A stretch of DNA of 64,000 nt, taken from the NCBI GenBank assembly GCA_965204465.1, contig OZ241995.1, forward strand, positions 310,001-374,000, read 5' to 3'. Below the pieces are notes generated by a model. The model did not search any database, was not told the DNA's origin, and saw only the letters and a list, made by a program, of their open reading frames with translations. A program made the position numbers and the translations under genes. Origin of the DNA: CBDBES01 sp965204465. GTDB taxonomy: Bacteria > Spirochaetota > Leptospiria > Turneriellales > CBDBES01. Positions 16,084 to 24,727 of this stretch are shown piece after piece; the stretch's first letter is position 1, and the number at the start of each line of letters is the position of its first letter.

Positions 16084-16743
16084 GAGCCTGTGCCTCAACT
16101 TAAAAATATTTACATTTTCATGAATCCTTTTCTATCAAGATATTCACATGAGGGTGGTAAAGCATATCATCCTTCTTTAATGTTAGGAGTTTTACTCTAT
16201 GGTTTTCATCGTGGTTAGAGAAGTAGCAGAGAACTTCAAAAGGCTTGTGAAGAAAACGATGCAATGCGCTATCTTGTTGGTGGAAATAAAATAAAATTCA
16301 GGGCAATTGCAGACTTTCGTGTTCGTTTCGGTAAAGAGATTGAAGAGGTATTCACTCATTCAGTATCTTTGTTATGTCATAAAAACCCTAATATTGGGAT
16401 GGATATAAAAGCAGATGGAACTAAAATCAAGGCAAATGCTTCTGATTTAAGGACACACAAGAAATCAGAATGGGAGACTCGTAAAGAGGTAATGAAACAG
16501 GCAATTTTGGATTATTTATCCTCAGGTATAAACCCTGACCGCAAAGAAGATAAACTTCCTGGTAAAAAAATCAGTGGCTATGAAATTTCTTCGAAAGAAG
16601 CAGAGAAATACATGAAGATAAAGGAATGCCTTAAGAGAGCAGAAGAATTTTCTCTCGATTCTAAAATAAACCTTACTGACGATGATGGAAAATTCATGTT
16701 GTGCAAAACGAAGTCTGTGAACTTCTATGCAAAATTAAGGTGA
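16084..16743 (+). pseudogene. IS1182-like element, 5' part of transposase, broken
   Basis: An IS terminus GAGCCTGTGCCTCAACTT starts at 16084; the same end type occurs at 22978, 34880 and 35375. From 16119 the frame reads 'MNPFLSRYSHEGGKAYHPS', 'LGVLLYGFHRG', a TAG stop, then 'RSSRELQKACEENDAMRYLVGG', trimmed here to its known pattern, and 'FRAIADFR', 'DGTKIKANAS'. This is the order of IS1182-type transposases: 'GYxxGxxSSRxIE', 'DxxxRxL', 'DGTKIxAN'. The first ~60 codons, the catalytic C-terminus and the right terminus are gone. It carries at least one nonsense change and two truncations, so it is dead. Confidence 0.75.
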
Positions 16744-16880
16744 AAATAATTCGCTACTTTTCCATTTATAAAAATAAGATCTACCAAAAAAAGATCAATG
16801 AAGTAGCCAGACCGAAAGGACCCAACCTTACAGAAAATATCTATACAAAAAAATATAAATGGAAAGTAATTGATCTTTAG
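16740..16880 (+). pseudogene. short orphan frame after the IS remnant
   Basis: GTG at 16740 opens 46 codons ending 'TKKYKWKVIDL', and the frame remains open further upstream into the IS remnant. Its lysine-rich composition and clean end resemble the C-terminus of a chromosomal gene cut by the IS insertion. No family is recognised and chance is not excluded. Confidence 0.25.
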
Positions 16881-16908
16881 TAGAGCATTATATGTATGCG
16901 TTATACTC

Positions 16909-17598
16909 ATGTGGATCATAGGTGATATTCACGGCTGTCTTACAGAACTAGAACTGCTCCTTGAAAGACTACCTAAAAAAGAGGGTTTGATCTTTTTAGG
17001 TGATTACATAGATAGGGGGCCTGACTCTGCTGGTACAGTGGAAAGGCTTTTACAAGAAAAAGACCGTTCTATCTTTCTGATGGGGAATCATGAAAATATG
17101 ATGCTGGCTTTTTATAACAGGCAAGATAGCCCAGAAGATGGGGCATGGTTGTTTGCACAAAATGGTGGCTACGCTACTCTAAGTTCCTATGGCTTACAAC
17201 AGAATGAACCTTTTGATAAATTACCCCTAAGCCACCAGAAATTTTTCATGAGATTAAAATTATATCATGAAGCCTCTGACTTCATTGCGGTACATGCAGG
17301 ATTGCGTATTTCTCATTCTACTGCCTTAAAAAATCAAAGGCCCCATGACCTACTATGGATAAGGCATGAATGGATTCAAAATGAACATCATTGGCCAGGC
17401 AAAAAAGTCTATTATGGTCATACTCCCTCCCGAGTTATTTTGGGTTCGCATAGACAAACTGAACCCATAATAGGAAAGAAATCCATAGGACTCGATACAG
17501 GTTGTGTATACGGTGGTTGCCTGACCGCATTAAAAGTGGAAGATGAAACCATGATCCAAATTCCATTTCAAGGATCTTTTTCAGGATTTGCTTCTTAA
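16909..17598 (+). CDS. PPP-family metallophosphatase (protein phosphatase / Ap4A hydrolase type)
   Basis: 229 residues from ATG 16909; a longer frame from a TTG at 16870 adds an unlikely extension before the first beta-strand. Three PPP signatures are intact: 'GDIHGC', 'GDYIDRGPDS' and 'GNHENM'. Later metal-ligand histidines appear in 'AVHAGLRIS' and 'YYGHTPS'. Enzymes of this type in bacteria act as serine/threonine/tyrosine phosphatases or as dinucleoside tetraphosphate hydrolases; the short length and 'GLDTGCVYGGCLTAL' ending fit the bacterial PrpA/PrpE or ApaH-like group. It is cytoplasmic, with a dinuclear metal centre. It stands alone between the IS remnant and the convergent binding-protein gene. 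Confidence 0.88.
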   Translation: MWIIGDIHGCLTELELLLERLPKKEGLIFLGDYIDRGPDSAGTVERLLQEKDRSIFLMGNHENMMLAFYNRQDSPEDGAWLFAQNGGYATLSSYGLQQNEPFDKLPLSHQKFFMRLKLYHEASDFIAVHAGLRISHSTALKNQRPHDLLWIRHEWIQNEHHWPGKKVYYGHTPSRVILGSHRQTEPIIGKKSIGLDTGCVYGGCLTALKVEDETMIQIPFQGSFSGFAS

Positions 17599-17709
17599 AA
17601 TAACCAGGATTTTTTACTCACAGATACAGCGGCGGCCTTATTCCAAAGGTAATAAAATGATTGATCAATATAGTGGAAATTACCCTATAAGACTTGCTTA
17701 TCAAAAGAC

Positions 17710-19908
17710 TCATGTTTTTTCTTGTTTTTTATATTTATAGAACCACCAGACCATGGTAGTCAATAGCATAATGAATATGATCCACATAGGGTAAGTAATG
17801 GGTTGATTCTCTCTGATACGATATTCTGATCTTTTCTTAACGTCTATATTTTTATATTTAAGAGTACCATAGCTGATGGTCATTGGCTTTGCATTTTTGT
17901 ACCATGAATGATAGAGACTATATCCCACAGGATGAAATCCCCATATCCAGGGAGAATCTTTTCTGAGAACCGAAAGCATCTCTCTGATTATCCTTGCTCT
18001 TTTAACAGAATTAGGAAGAGTCTCCATTTGTACAAATAGTCGGTCATAATTAGGATTATTATAATTAGCTGAATTTTTACCATTCGACTTGACCACTCCA
18101 TTTGGACCATACAATAGGAACATAAAGTTTTCGGCATCTGGATAATCGGCATGCCATCCCCAGCGCATTATCTGAAAATTACCTATACGTACTTTCTTCC
18201 TGAATTGGTTATAATCCGTAGAGCGTATTTGAAGATCGATTCCTAGTTTTTTGAATTGTTTTCTGAACCATTGTATTTCTGTTTTATCCGTTCCCTGTTG
18301 TATCTTATCGTAAAAAAGGACCAAAGGATTTCCGTTTTTGTCCAATCCATCGGGATAGCCCGCCTCTGCCAGAAGTCTTTTGGCAATTTCAATTTTCTTT
18401 CTTTGATACAATTTTTCTTTTGCGTTCCAATCATAAACCACTTGGTTCATTCCTGAGAATCCTTCCTGGTAGCCAAAAATACCAGGGGGTATCGGTCCCT
18501 GTGCAGGAATTCCTCTCCCATTTAAAAAAATTTGTATAAACTCTTCTATATCTAATGCAATTGAAATGGCCTGCCTTAATTTCCTCTTTTTTTCGGTATA
18601 CCCCCCTACTATGTCATCTAACATGTTGAATGCATAATAATAAGTAAGTGGAGTTACAGAGGTAAGTAATTTGATCTCCTTTTCTTTCAATAGATCCGTT
18701 ACAGTAGGACCACCTATGCTGAATTCTATAGCTGTATCAAAAATATCCGCCTGTAAACTGGAATTGTCATAATAACCCTGTAAAAATTTATTCCATCTTG
18801 GAATACTTTCTTTTTCCAGAACATAGATAGCTTTATCCAACAAGGGTAGCCTTTTACCTTGATCCTCCAGGAATCCCCTTTTTTTATCGGATGGTTCCCC
18901 TGTATTCGGGAAAAAATCGTCATGATAATTTGTATTTTTCTCAAGTACCATTCTATAATGGGGTTGATTTACAGATAAAACAAATGGGCCAGTGCCAATA
19001 GGAAAACGATCCAAGGTTATATTTTGTTTCGCTATATTCGGGTGTTTATAAAACGCATCCGCTTCCCAAGGCACAGGGGCGAAAAAAGGCATTGCCAACC
19101 AATATATAAATTGAGGATACCTTCTATTTAGAATAATCTGAAGCACTGTGGGACTTAATACCTTTACCCCCTCGAAAGTATATTTTCTGAGATCCAAATA
19201 AATTGGATTTTCCTTTTCATCTTTTTGCTGATCATAAAAAGGACCTTTCTTTTTTTTACGTTCTTCTCTTATTTTTTGAATTTCCTCAGAAAACCTTTTA
19301 GATAGATCTTCAAAACCTAAAATATATTTTGCCAAAACAGGATATATAGGACAGGGTATCTGTGGATTAGCCAGTCTCTTGATCTGATAGGCATAGTCCA
19401 TCGCAGTCAATTTACGGCTTCCTTTATGAGGCAGATCATTTGGATGTTTAATAGAGATGAATTTTTTCTTATGGGCTGCTATATGATAAATATATTCTCC
19501 CTTTTCATTTTTAGCAAAGGCAGGATGACGCTGATAGTCAATGTCTGATCTTAATTCAAGAGTATATACTACCCTTTTTATTTTTGAATCAGGTGAATCT
19601 TCGGACAATATCTTTTGATTTTCTGCATAATAATTGACCTGAGGCATTTTTTTTAACGTAAGAGGCATCAGCTGATAGGGCCTTTTTAAAAAATGATATT
19701 GCAAAGAAGGTTCATATATCTGCTGCAATATAACATATTCATCCGATGAATAGGCAATAGCAGGGTCTAAATGCTTTGGTTCTGCTCCAAAGGTATCATA
19801 ATAGATATTGCTTTCTTTTTCGGATTTAGGATACGGGTTATTATTGCATTGTGCAACGCATAACATGAAAACAAACCATAAAAGAATTATCTTTTTAGTA
19901 ATGAACAT
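17710..19908 (-). CDS. family 5 solute-binding lipoprotein with C-terminal membrane anchor
   Basis: 732 residues from the chosen ATG (19906-19908), which places a signal sequence 'KKIILLWFVFMLCVAQC' right at the N-terminus with a plausible lipobox ending in Cys; upstream Met codons would bury it. The body matches SBP_bac_5 (oligopeptide/nickel type): 'EPKHLDPAIAYSSDEY', 'TAMDYAYQIKRLANP', 'PIGTGPFVL', and 'GWHADYPDAENFMFLLYG'. It is about 200 residues longer than OppA. The last 30 residues contain a hydrophobic stretch 'MWIIFIMLLTTMVWWFY' followed by a basic tail, a second membrane anchor that the family normally lacks. No ABC permease genes are nearby. Peptide binding is inferred. Confidence 0.82.
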   Translation of the reverse strand: MFITKKIILLWFVFMLCVAQCNNNPYPKSEKESNIYYDTFGAEPKHLDPAIAYSSDEYVILQQIYEPSLQYHFLKRPYQLMPLTLKKMPQVNYYAENQKILSEDSPDSKIKRVVYTLELRSDIDYQRHPAFAKNEKGEYIYHIAAHKKKFISIKHPNDLPHKGSRKLTAMDYAYQIKRLANPQIPCPIYPVLAKYILGFEDLSKRFSEEIQKIREERKKKKGPFYDQQKDEKENPIYLDLRKYTFEGVKVLSPTVLQIILNRRYPQFIYWLAMPFFAPVPWEADAFYKHPNIAKQNITLDRFPIGTGPFVLSVNQPHYRMVLEKNTNYHDDFFPNTGEPSDKKRGFLEDQGKRLPLLDKAIYVLEKESIPRWNKFLQGYYDNSSLQADIFDTAIEFSIGGPTVTDLLKEKEIKLLTSVTPLTYYYAFNMLDDIVGGYTEKKRKLRQAISIALDIEEFIQIFLNGRGIPAQGPIPPGIFGYQEGFSGMNQVVYDWNAKEKLYQRKKIEIAKRLLAEAGYPDGLDKNGNPLVLFYDKIQQGTDKTEIQWFRKQFKKLGIDLQIRSTDYNQFRKKVRIGNFQIMRWGWHADYPDAENFMFLLYGPNGVVKSNGKNSANYNNPNYDRLFVQMETLPNSVKRARIIREMLSVLRKDSPWIWGFHPVGYSLYHSWYKNAKPMTISYGTLKYKNIDVKKRSEYRIRENQPITYPMWIIFIMLLTTMVWWFYKYKKQEKT

Positions 19909-19983
19909 GTCTGATCTTTCATTTTTCAACATTATAGGTGGTCTATTCAAATAAATAGAGTTACTTAATAAAAATCTATGCAT

Positions 19984-20685
19984 TTAATTAGGAAATGCCT
20001 TTTCTAAATACATCCTGGAAAGTATAGAAAACCTTTCATCTATGGGTTCATTTCTTTCTTCTTTTTCGGATATGTATACATTGATCAAATAACGCACGGT
20101 GGAGTCTTCAAGATAATAATCTATTTTACTTTTATTCAAAGAGCGAATACACCAATTAAGATTATAACGGATATAGTCTCCTAAAATTTCTAATGCGGCA
20201 AGAGTCGGTTCTTTTTTTCTTAATATCTCTATTAAATAAAGAGCCCTTAAAAGATTTTGTGCGCCATATTTAAGGCTATTCTTAAATTGAATAGATAACT
20301 TTTCATGAAAGTTAATGGATGTTCCATAATAATCTAAAAGTTTGATTATGTACTGGGGAAATAAATTCATTACTTCAATCAAGTCAATCGGTTGCCCTAA
20401 CTCTTTAAATTTATTATGTATTTCAGAAGAAATCTTATTTTCAGTCTTGGGATCAAATAATTCAATGAATAGGTATTTAACTTCACTAATGAATCTTTTT
20501 TCTTTACTCACAAAATATTCAATTTTTATTTCTTCTACATAATAATTCCATTCTTCACCATGTAAATTTTCTGGTCTTTCTGAGATCGACTTTAAAAATT
20601 GAATGTCATTCAATATATTTTCGATTTTTCTTTCTTTTTTTGAAGATTCTGAACCTATATTTTCTTGAGAATGATTCTTTTCCAT
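19984..20685 (-). CDS. hypothetical helical protein
   Basis: 233 residues, acidic to neutral, almost wholly helical, with no signal peptide or membrane segment. Recognisable stretches include 'YGAQNLLRALYLIEILRKKE' and 'TLAALEILGDYIRYNL'. I recognise no family. It lies between the spermidine synthase gene (17 bp upstream) and the binding-protein gene on the same strand, so the three may form one transcript. Base composition matches its neighbours, suggesting a resident gene. Confidence 0.65.
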   Translation of the reverse strand: MEKNHSQENIGSESSKKERKIENILNDIQFLKSISERPENLHGEEWNYYVEEIKIEYFVSKEKRFISEVKYLFIELFDPKTENKISSEIHNKFKELGQPIDLIEVMNLFPQYIIKLLDYYGTSINFHEKLSIQFKNSLKYGAQNLLRALYLIEILRKKEPTLAALEILGDYIRYNLNWCIRSLNKSKIDYYLEDSTVRYLINVYISEKEERNEPIDERFSILSRMYLEKAFPN

Positions 20686-20702
20686 GTTATATTAATATAT
20701 TT

Positions 20703-21644
20703 TCAACCAGAAAGGCAAATTTGCAAATCATTTAAAACTATTTCAGAAATAGAATTTTTATTGGATTCAGAGACTATTTCCGCTGGCTCTTTCAATAAAT
20801 TTCTGATGTAAGATGGTATGGTCAATATAGAATAATGTGTTTCAGGATCATAAAATTTTAAGTCAGATAACTGGAATTTTTTCAATCGATCTTTTATGTC
20901 TACTTTTGAGGTCAAAGAAGGAGAGAAATAATTACTTGCTACCGCAAAACCCCATAAAGAACCATACAGAGGCACATAGTTCAGCATTACTTCTACATTT
21001 TTAAATACAGATTTAAGGGTCCAAAATATCCTTTTAAAAGCTAATGGCTGTGTGATAGGAGACTCAATATGTAGACTAAGTATGCCCCGTAGTTCTAATG
21101 CTTCCCGAACTCTTTGATAAAATTCACTTGTATAAAGACTGAGAGAAGGACCAAATGCATCGGTAAGGTCTAGAACGATCTGATCAAATTTTTGTTCCGT
21201 ATCTTCAAGATACTTTTTACCATCATGAAATAAGAGTTCTAGTTTATTAGAATCAAATGCACCTTTAGAAATATCAGGCATATATTCTTTACATTTTTTG
21301 ACTACCATATCATCCAGTTCGATCATAACCAGTTTTTGGATCGTATCATACTTTAATAGTTCTTCAATGCTACCTCCATCTCCACCACCAATCACCAAGG
21401 CATTTTTAGGTCCATCCATGGTGATGGCCGGGACATGCACCAGAGGCTCATGATACAAAAATTCATCTACTTCGGAAGTCTGAAAAATTCCATCTAATCT
21501 TAGAATTTTTCCATAGTTCTTCACATTGCATATTTCTAGTTTTTGATATTTCGTTTGAATTTCATATAAAAGATCAGAAGCCTTAAAATAGTATCCCATT
21601 TCATGATTCAGAGATTCTAATAGATATTCCTTTGCAACTTTCAT
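20703..21644 (-). CDS. speE: spermidine synthase (polyamine aminopropyltransferase)
   Basis: 313 residues, near the usual 280-310. It transfers aminopropyl from decarboxylated S-adenosylmethionine to putrescine. Motifs: 'LRLDGIFQTSEVDEFLYHE', 'NALVIGGGDGGSIEELLKY' (SAM-binding glycine loop), 'VMIELDD' (acid at the end of beta-2) and 'IVLDLTDAFGPSLSLYTSEF', where the family usually has DxxDP; here the segment reads D-L-T-D-A. The catalytic Asp is present. Its promoter side was hit by the second IS481 copy, whose left edge is 60 bp upstream of the start codon. No speD is in the window. Confidence 0.9.
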   Translation of the reverse strand: MKVAKEYLLESLNHEMGYYFKASDLLYEIQTKYQKLEICNVKNYGKILRLDGIFQTSEVDEFLYHEPLVHVPAITMDGPKNALVIGGGDGGSIEELLKYDTIQKLVMIELDDMVVKKCKEYMPDISKGAFDSNKLELLFHDGKKYLEDTEQKFDQIVLDLTDAFGPSLSLYTSEFYQRVREALELRGILSLHIESPITQPLAFKRIFWTLKSVFKNVEVMLNYVPLYGSLWGFAVASNYFSPSLTSKVDIKDRLKKFQLSDLKFYDPETHYSILTIPSYIRNLLKEPAEIVSESNKNSISEIVLNDLQICLSG

Positions 21645-21688
21645 TAGATCATTTCCAACAAAAAAAATAGTTCTAAAAAGTCAAAAGA

Positions 21689-21703
21689 TATTATATTTAT
21701 TTG
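21689..21703. repeat. 15-bp target-site duplication, left copy (IS copy 2)
   Basis: TATTATATTTATTTG occurs exactly at 21689-21703 and 22916-22930. Confidence 0.85.
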
Positions 21704-22915
21704 TGTAGAAACCAATGACATATCTTACACATTAAGAAGCTATTTTAGTCATTCTATTCCGATGGAACCTTTGATATGGCGTCAAGTTATTTAATGAAGA
21801 GTGCGGGCGGATCTTATTATACCAATTCACAAAGTTATCTACGATAGTCTGAATCTCAATAATACTCATTCCATTTTTAATTTTACCTTCAAGGGCTCTC
21901 TTCAAGGTTTGATTGAAACGCTCTACTTTACCATTCAGCTCTGGCGTTCCTGGACGGATCAATTTATGCTCAATACCTGCTTCTCTTAAATATTCTTCAA
22001 AGCCACTGATCACAGACTTTTTTTTTCTCCTGGGATTCTCTTGGGAAACATATTTAGAAGTAAACTCGACTCCATTATCTGTTTGTATTTTTTGTGGCAT
22101 CTCAAATTTTTCCACAAATTTTTTGATCCCATTGGTAGCTTCATAGTTACTATGTTCATCAGCTATGTGTACCACCACAGTTCGTGAACAATCATCTATA
22201 ACTGGATAGGCCTTCACAGAATGCCCGTTGTTATCTACTATCCCAAGGTTCACAGTATCCGTCTGAACCCTCTCTAATGGCTCCTGAAGGGCATAACGCT
22301 TTGTATGGCTGTTTTTTCGAGGTATTCTATATTGTTGGGAAATATTCTTGCGCCTGAAGATATATCCTAATGTGGAAGCATGTATCTCAATTCCATGATC
22401 CCTTTTTAATAATAGGGTTGTCAATTTAGCACCTGCATTATAGTTATCCTTTCTGACTTGGATAGCCAGATCAATGACGCTCTGGTCTATAGACTTTGAA
22501 TTACTTTTAGGTTTTCTAGATATGTCTAAAAGTGCCTCCATATTATACTTTGTCTTTCTCAATCTTCTGATCCAGAAATAATATGTTTGTCGGGCATGAC
22601 CAAATTTGTCAGAGGTTAATTTAACATTGCCCGATTGTAAGGCTCTTATCAGGAATAATGCTCTCTTGCGTATTATATGATTTTTTATTCCTTTCAGATT
22701 TTCCTGTATAATTGAAATTTCTTGTTCATTATTTTTCATATTTCAATCCTTGATAATTTATTTCTAAAATAGACTTAGGGATAAACTGCTTTATTCAGTC
22801 CAGAAAATTTCAGGTAGTCGTTCGGTTCGGTTCCCTCACCTTCCTCCTACCTGAAATCATGGCCCCTACCCTGGGGATCTAACAAGTAGTGTAAGATATG
22901 TCATTGGTTATTGTA
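21704..22915 (-). mobile_element. IS481-like insertion sequence, copy 2 (1212 bp)
   Basis: Same length, ends and orientation as copy 1 at 9534-10745, with 15-bp direct repeats at both sides. The sequences look identical throughout when read side by side. It sits upstream of speE (60 bp from its start) and 3 bp beyond its right target repeat an older IS terminus begins at 22934. The two identical copies on one strand bracket about 12 kb (nrdJ to speE), which could recombine or move as a composite. Confidence 0.9.
21732..22739 (-). CDS. IS481-family DDE transposase, copy 2
   Basis: The encoded 335 residues are identical to the product at 9562-10569, with the same D, D, E catalytic residues ('QTDTVNLG', 'QTDNGVEF', 'GKVERFNQ') and N-terminal helix-turn-helix. 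Transposition of this IS is therefore recent. The upstream 175 bases of the element hold the transposase promoter region and the right inverted repeat. Confidence 0.92.
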   Translation of the reverse strand: MKNNEQEISIIQENLKGIKNHIIRKRALFLIRALQSGNVKLTSDKFGHARQTYYFWIRRLRKTKYNMEALLDISRKPKSNSKSIDQSVIDLAIQVRKDNYNAGAKLTTLLLKRDHGIEIHASTLGYIFRRKNISQQYRIPRKNSHTKRYALQEPLERVQTDTVNLGIVDNNGHSVKAYPVIDDCSRTVVVHIADEHSNYEATNGIKKFVEKFEMPQKIQTDNGVEFTSKYVSQENPRRKKKSVISGFEEYLREAGIEHKLIRPGTPELNGKVERFNQTLKRALEGKIKNGMSIIEIQTIVDNFVNWYNKIRPHSSLNNLTPYQRFHRNRMTKIAS

Positions 22916-22930
22916 TATTATATTTATTTG
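22916..22930. repeat. 15-bp target-site duplication, right copy (IS copy 2)
   Basis: TATTATATTTATTTG, identical to 21689-21703. Confidence 0.85.
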
Positions 22931-22933
22931 TAA

Positions 22934-22977
22934 TGTAGAAACCAATGCCGTTAGGCTGTACTTTGTACACATATCTT
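22934..22977. mobile_element. solitary IS terminus (older IS481-like type)
   Basis: TGTAGAAACCAATGCCGTTA starts at 22934 and continues GGCTGTACTTTGTAC to 22968, then ACATATCTT to 22977. Compared with the left end of the intact IS (TGTAGAAACCAATGACATATCTT) it carries an extra piece of about 22 bases between CAATG and CATATCTT. It is cut at 22977/22978 by an IS1182-like terminus. Confidence 0.6.
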
Positions 22978-23160
22978 GAGCCTGTACGCCAACTTAAAAA
23001 CATTTACATTTTTGAAAAGAACGAGTATAAAATCCCCAGTTCAGCTTTTTTAAATAAGTAAAATTTTTATTCTCTAAGCGTCCTTTACCAGAGGTTGTTT
23101 TTTATTTTTTATGTCCCATGAACAATAGATTTGCACAAAGCGATAGAGACCAACTTATGA
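22978..23160 (+). mobile_element. IS1182-like element, terminal fragment
   Basis: GAGCCTGTACGCCAACTTAA and the following roughly 180 bases repeat, almost base for base, the reverse complement of 35195-35375 (two differences noticed). It includes the start of a transposase frame, 'MNNRFAQSDRDQLMM', at 23118. Homology stops at the same ATGATGT at which the deleted copy at 34880-35375 has its internal junction. No right terminus is present; the fragment is dead. Confidence 0.65.
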
Positions 23161-23361
23161 TGTTTTCCCGTACTCTGGGAGATAATCTTTATAAGAATAT
23201 ATAGAAGGGTCTATATTATAAAGCTCAGAATATAAAGATAGTACTATGGAAGAAGATTCCATTGCATACGAATCTCTATCTAAAACCAGAAAGAAAATGA
23301 CATAGCATTTTCTTTTAAATGACTGAAATCTGCCTTTGATTGCAATATATTCTTTTTGCAT
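23155..23361 (-). CDS. small doubtful frame ending at the IS fragment
   Basis: 68 codons, ending 'DYLPEYGKTS' just inside the boundary of the IS1182-like fragment. It has a hydrophobic 'CYVIFFLVLDRDSYAM' segment and no recognised family. The stop lies where the IS homology begins, which suggests a gene truncated by the insertion rather than an intact small gene. Chance cannot be excluded in this AT-rich stretch. Confidence 0.3.
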   Translation of the reverse strand: MQKEYIAIKGRFQSFKRKCYVIFFLVLDRDSYAMESSSIVLSLYSELYNIDPSIYSYKDYLPEYGKTS

Positions 23362-23608
23362 TCTATAGATCAGGGTATTTTTTTAAATACGTAAAGCAAA
23401 TTAATACAGATAGACCCCTATGTCAAATCTTTTAAGATCATATTCAATATATAAGGTATCTATTGATTTTTTGATATAACAAGAAAAAATAAGCGCTTTA
23501 GCTAAAAAATGAAAGATACCGCTTTTTTATAATTCGATTCCATGATGGTTTTTTATAGTATCTTATTGATCCGGGTTATATCCGCGGAGTGAAAATTAAC
23601 GCTGCCTT

Positions 23609-24289
23609 TCAATCCATTTTGATTACAATATAGTTTATGATGTATGCATATAGAACAAGTAAGAAAATTAAAGTGGGAACCAAGGTGCTGAACGAAGTCT
23701 CCCAGCTAATATTGAACAATTCACCGAATGACACATAAACATTAGGTAATAATAATAATATGGCTAAAATAAAGGTGCTATAGAGCCACACTTGCTTTTT
23801 CTTGGATACAATATTTCCTTGACGAGCTTCTAGTTTAACAAATAGAAAAACCCCAATGATCACAGTAATAATTTCTATGATTAGCCCCAAGAGAGGATTT
23901 GAAGCATATAAATTAAAACCAAGCTGTAAGGTATCTCTACCAAAAATACCATGCTCTAGGCCGGCGATAAAGTCAAGAATAAAATGACTCACAACGAGCA
24001 GGGCAAAGGTGAAGCCTATTTTCCAGTCTTTATAAATAAGTCTTCCTATTGTTCCCATAATTACAGAATAAAAAATAAGAGGTATAAGATCATGGCTATA
24101 AGTCAGATCCGCCACTACGTTCGTATACTTAGCTTCTAAAACAGATAATGGATTAGTTGGGCTGCCAAAATAATGCAATAAAAGCCAAACGGCCTCCTGG
24201 ATCTGGCAAGCGAACATAAGCAAAAGAAACGAAACATTTTTGTATTTACTGTGCGCCAGTAATGCTGGTATGTAATGTCCAATTAGCAT
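23609..24289 (-). CDS. inner-membrane metal-dependent hydrolase-like protein
   Basis: 226 residues with six to seven predicted membrane helices. The N-terminus 'MLIGHYIPALLAH', the 'YSHDLIPLI' motif near residue 85 and 'VVSHFILDFIAG' near 115 put histidines and an aspartate at the membrane face, the pattern of the membrane-bound hydrolase group related to YdjM/YbcI (DUF457-like). Members with this layout are poorly characterised. There is no operon partner; 438 bases without a gene separate it from the divergent envelope operon. The start is supported by the conserved GH near the N-terminus. Confidence 0.65.
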   Translation of the reverse strand: MLIGHYIPALLAHSKYKNVSFLLLMFACQIQEAVWLLLHYFGSPTNPLSVLEAKYTNVVADLTYSHDLIPLIFYSVIMGTIGRLIYKDWKIGFTFALLVVSHFILDFIAGLEHGIFGRDTLQLGFNLYASNPLLGLIIEIITVIIGVFLFVKLEARQGNIVSKKKQVWLYSTFILAILLLLPNVYVSFGELFNISWETSFSTLVPTLIFLLVLYAYIINYIVIKMD

Positions 24290-24727
24290 AGTTGTTACTT
24301 TTAAAAGATGTTTTTTTAGTTATATAGATCGTCAATAATTTTTTTATATATATACTAAAGCGTATCGTTGCTAAAAATTTTTTTTGCTGAAAAGGTATAA
24401 AATTAGGCATTTCTAGTATTAAAAAAGCTGTTTCCGGCAATTTTAAGATAAGCTGCAAAGAAAAAATTCTAAAATCCAAAAAAGAAAAACCCAAAAAAAT
24501 AAAAAAATTCATTGAATTTTCCATAAATACCCCCATATATCATAATTTTTTCTATTTTTTTCTTTACAAAATATCTCTTTAAATTGCAATGGCACTTATA
24601 ACGCCTATCTTAATGGAAGCGCAAATAAACCATTTTTTTGGCTTATAGGCGCTTCTCTTATCTTTCCTGATCCTTAGAATTCAATCTAAAAAATACGTTA
24701 ATAGAAAATAATTAAAAGGAGAATTTA
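24290..24727. promoter_or_regulatory. gene-free divergent promoter region
   Basis: The 438 bases between the divergent membrane-protein gene and the envelope operon are extremely AT-rich. No gene is supported. The region must hold promoters in both directions, but poly-A/T tracts prevent a reliable choice of -35/-10 boxes. The notable structure is the hairpin at 24617-24654. AAAAGGAG lies 7 bases upstream of the ATG at 24728. Confidence 0.4.
24617..24654 (+). promoter_or_regulatory. imperfect hairpin upstream of the envelope operon
   Basis: AAGCGC (24617-24622) pairs with GCGCTT (24649-24654); inside it ATAA pairs with TTAT and CCA with TGG around a six-T loop, giving 13 pairs with three mismatched positions. 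It lies 73 bases before the start of the first envelope gene, inside its leader or promoter. It could be an upstream terminator, a leader structure or an operator. The GC-rich base stem stands out in an AT-rich surrounding. Confidence 0.45.

Noticed and set aside
24246..24536. 96-codon minus-strand frame in the AT-rich gap
   Set aside because: It overlaps the membrane-protein gene, and its composition (Phe, Ile, Lys, Leu) is what random AT-rich DNA gives.
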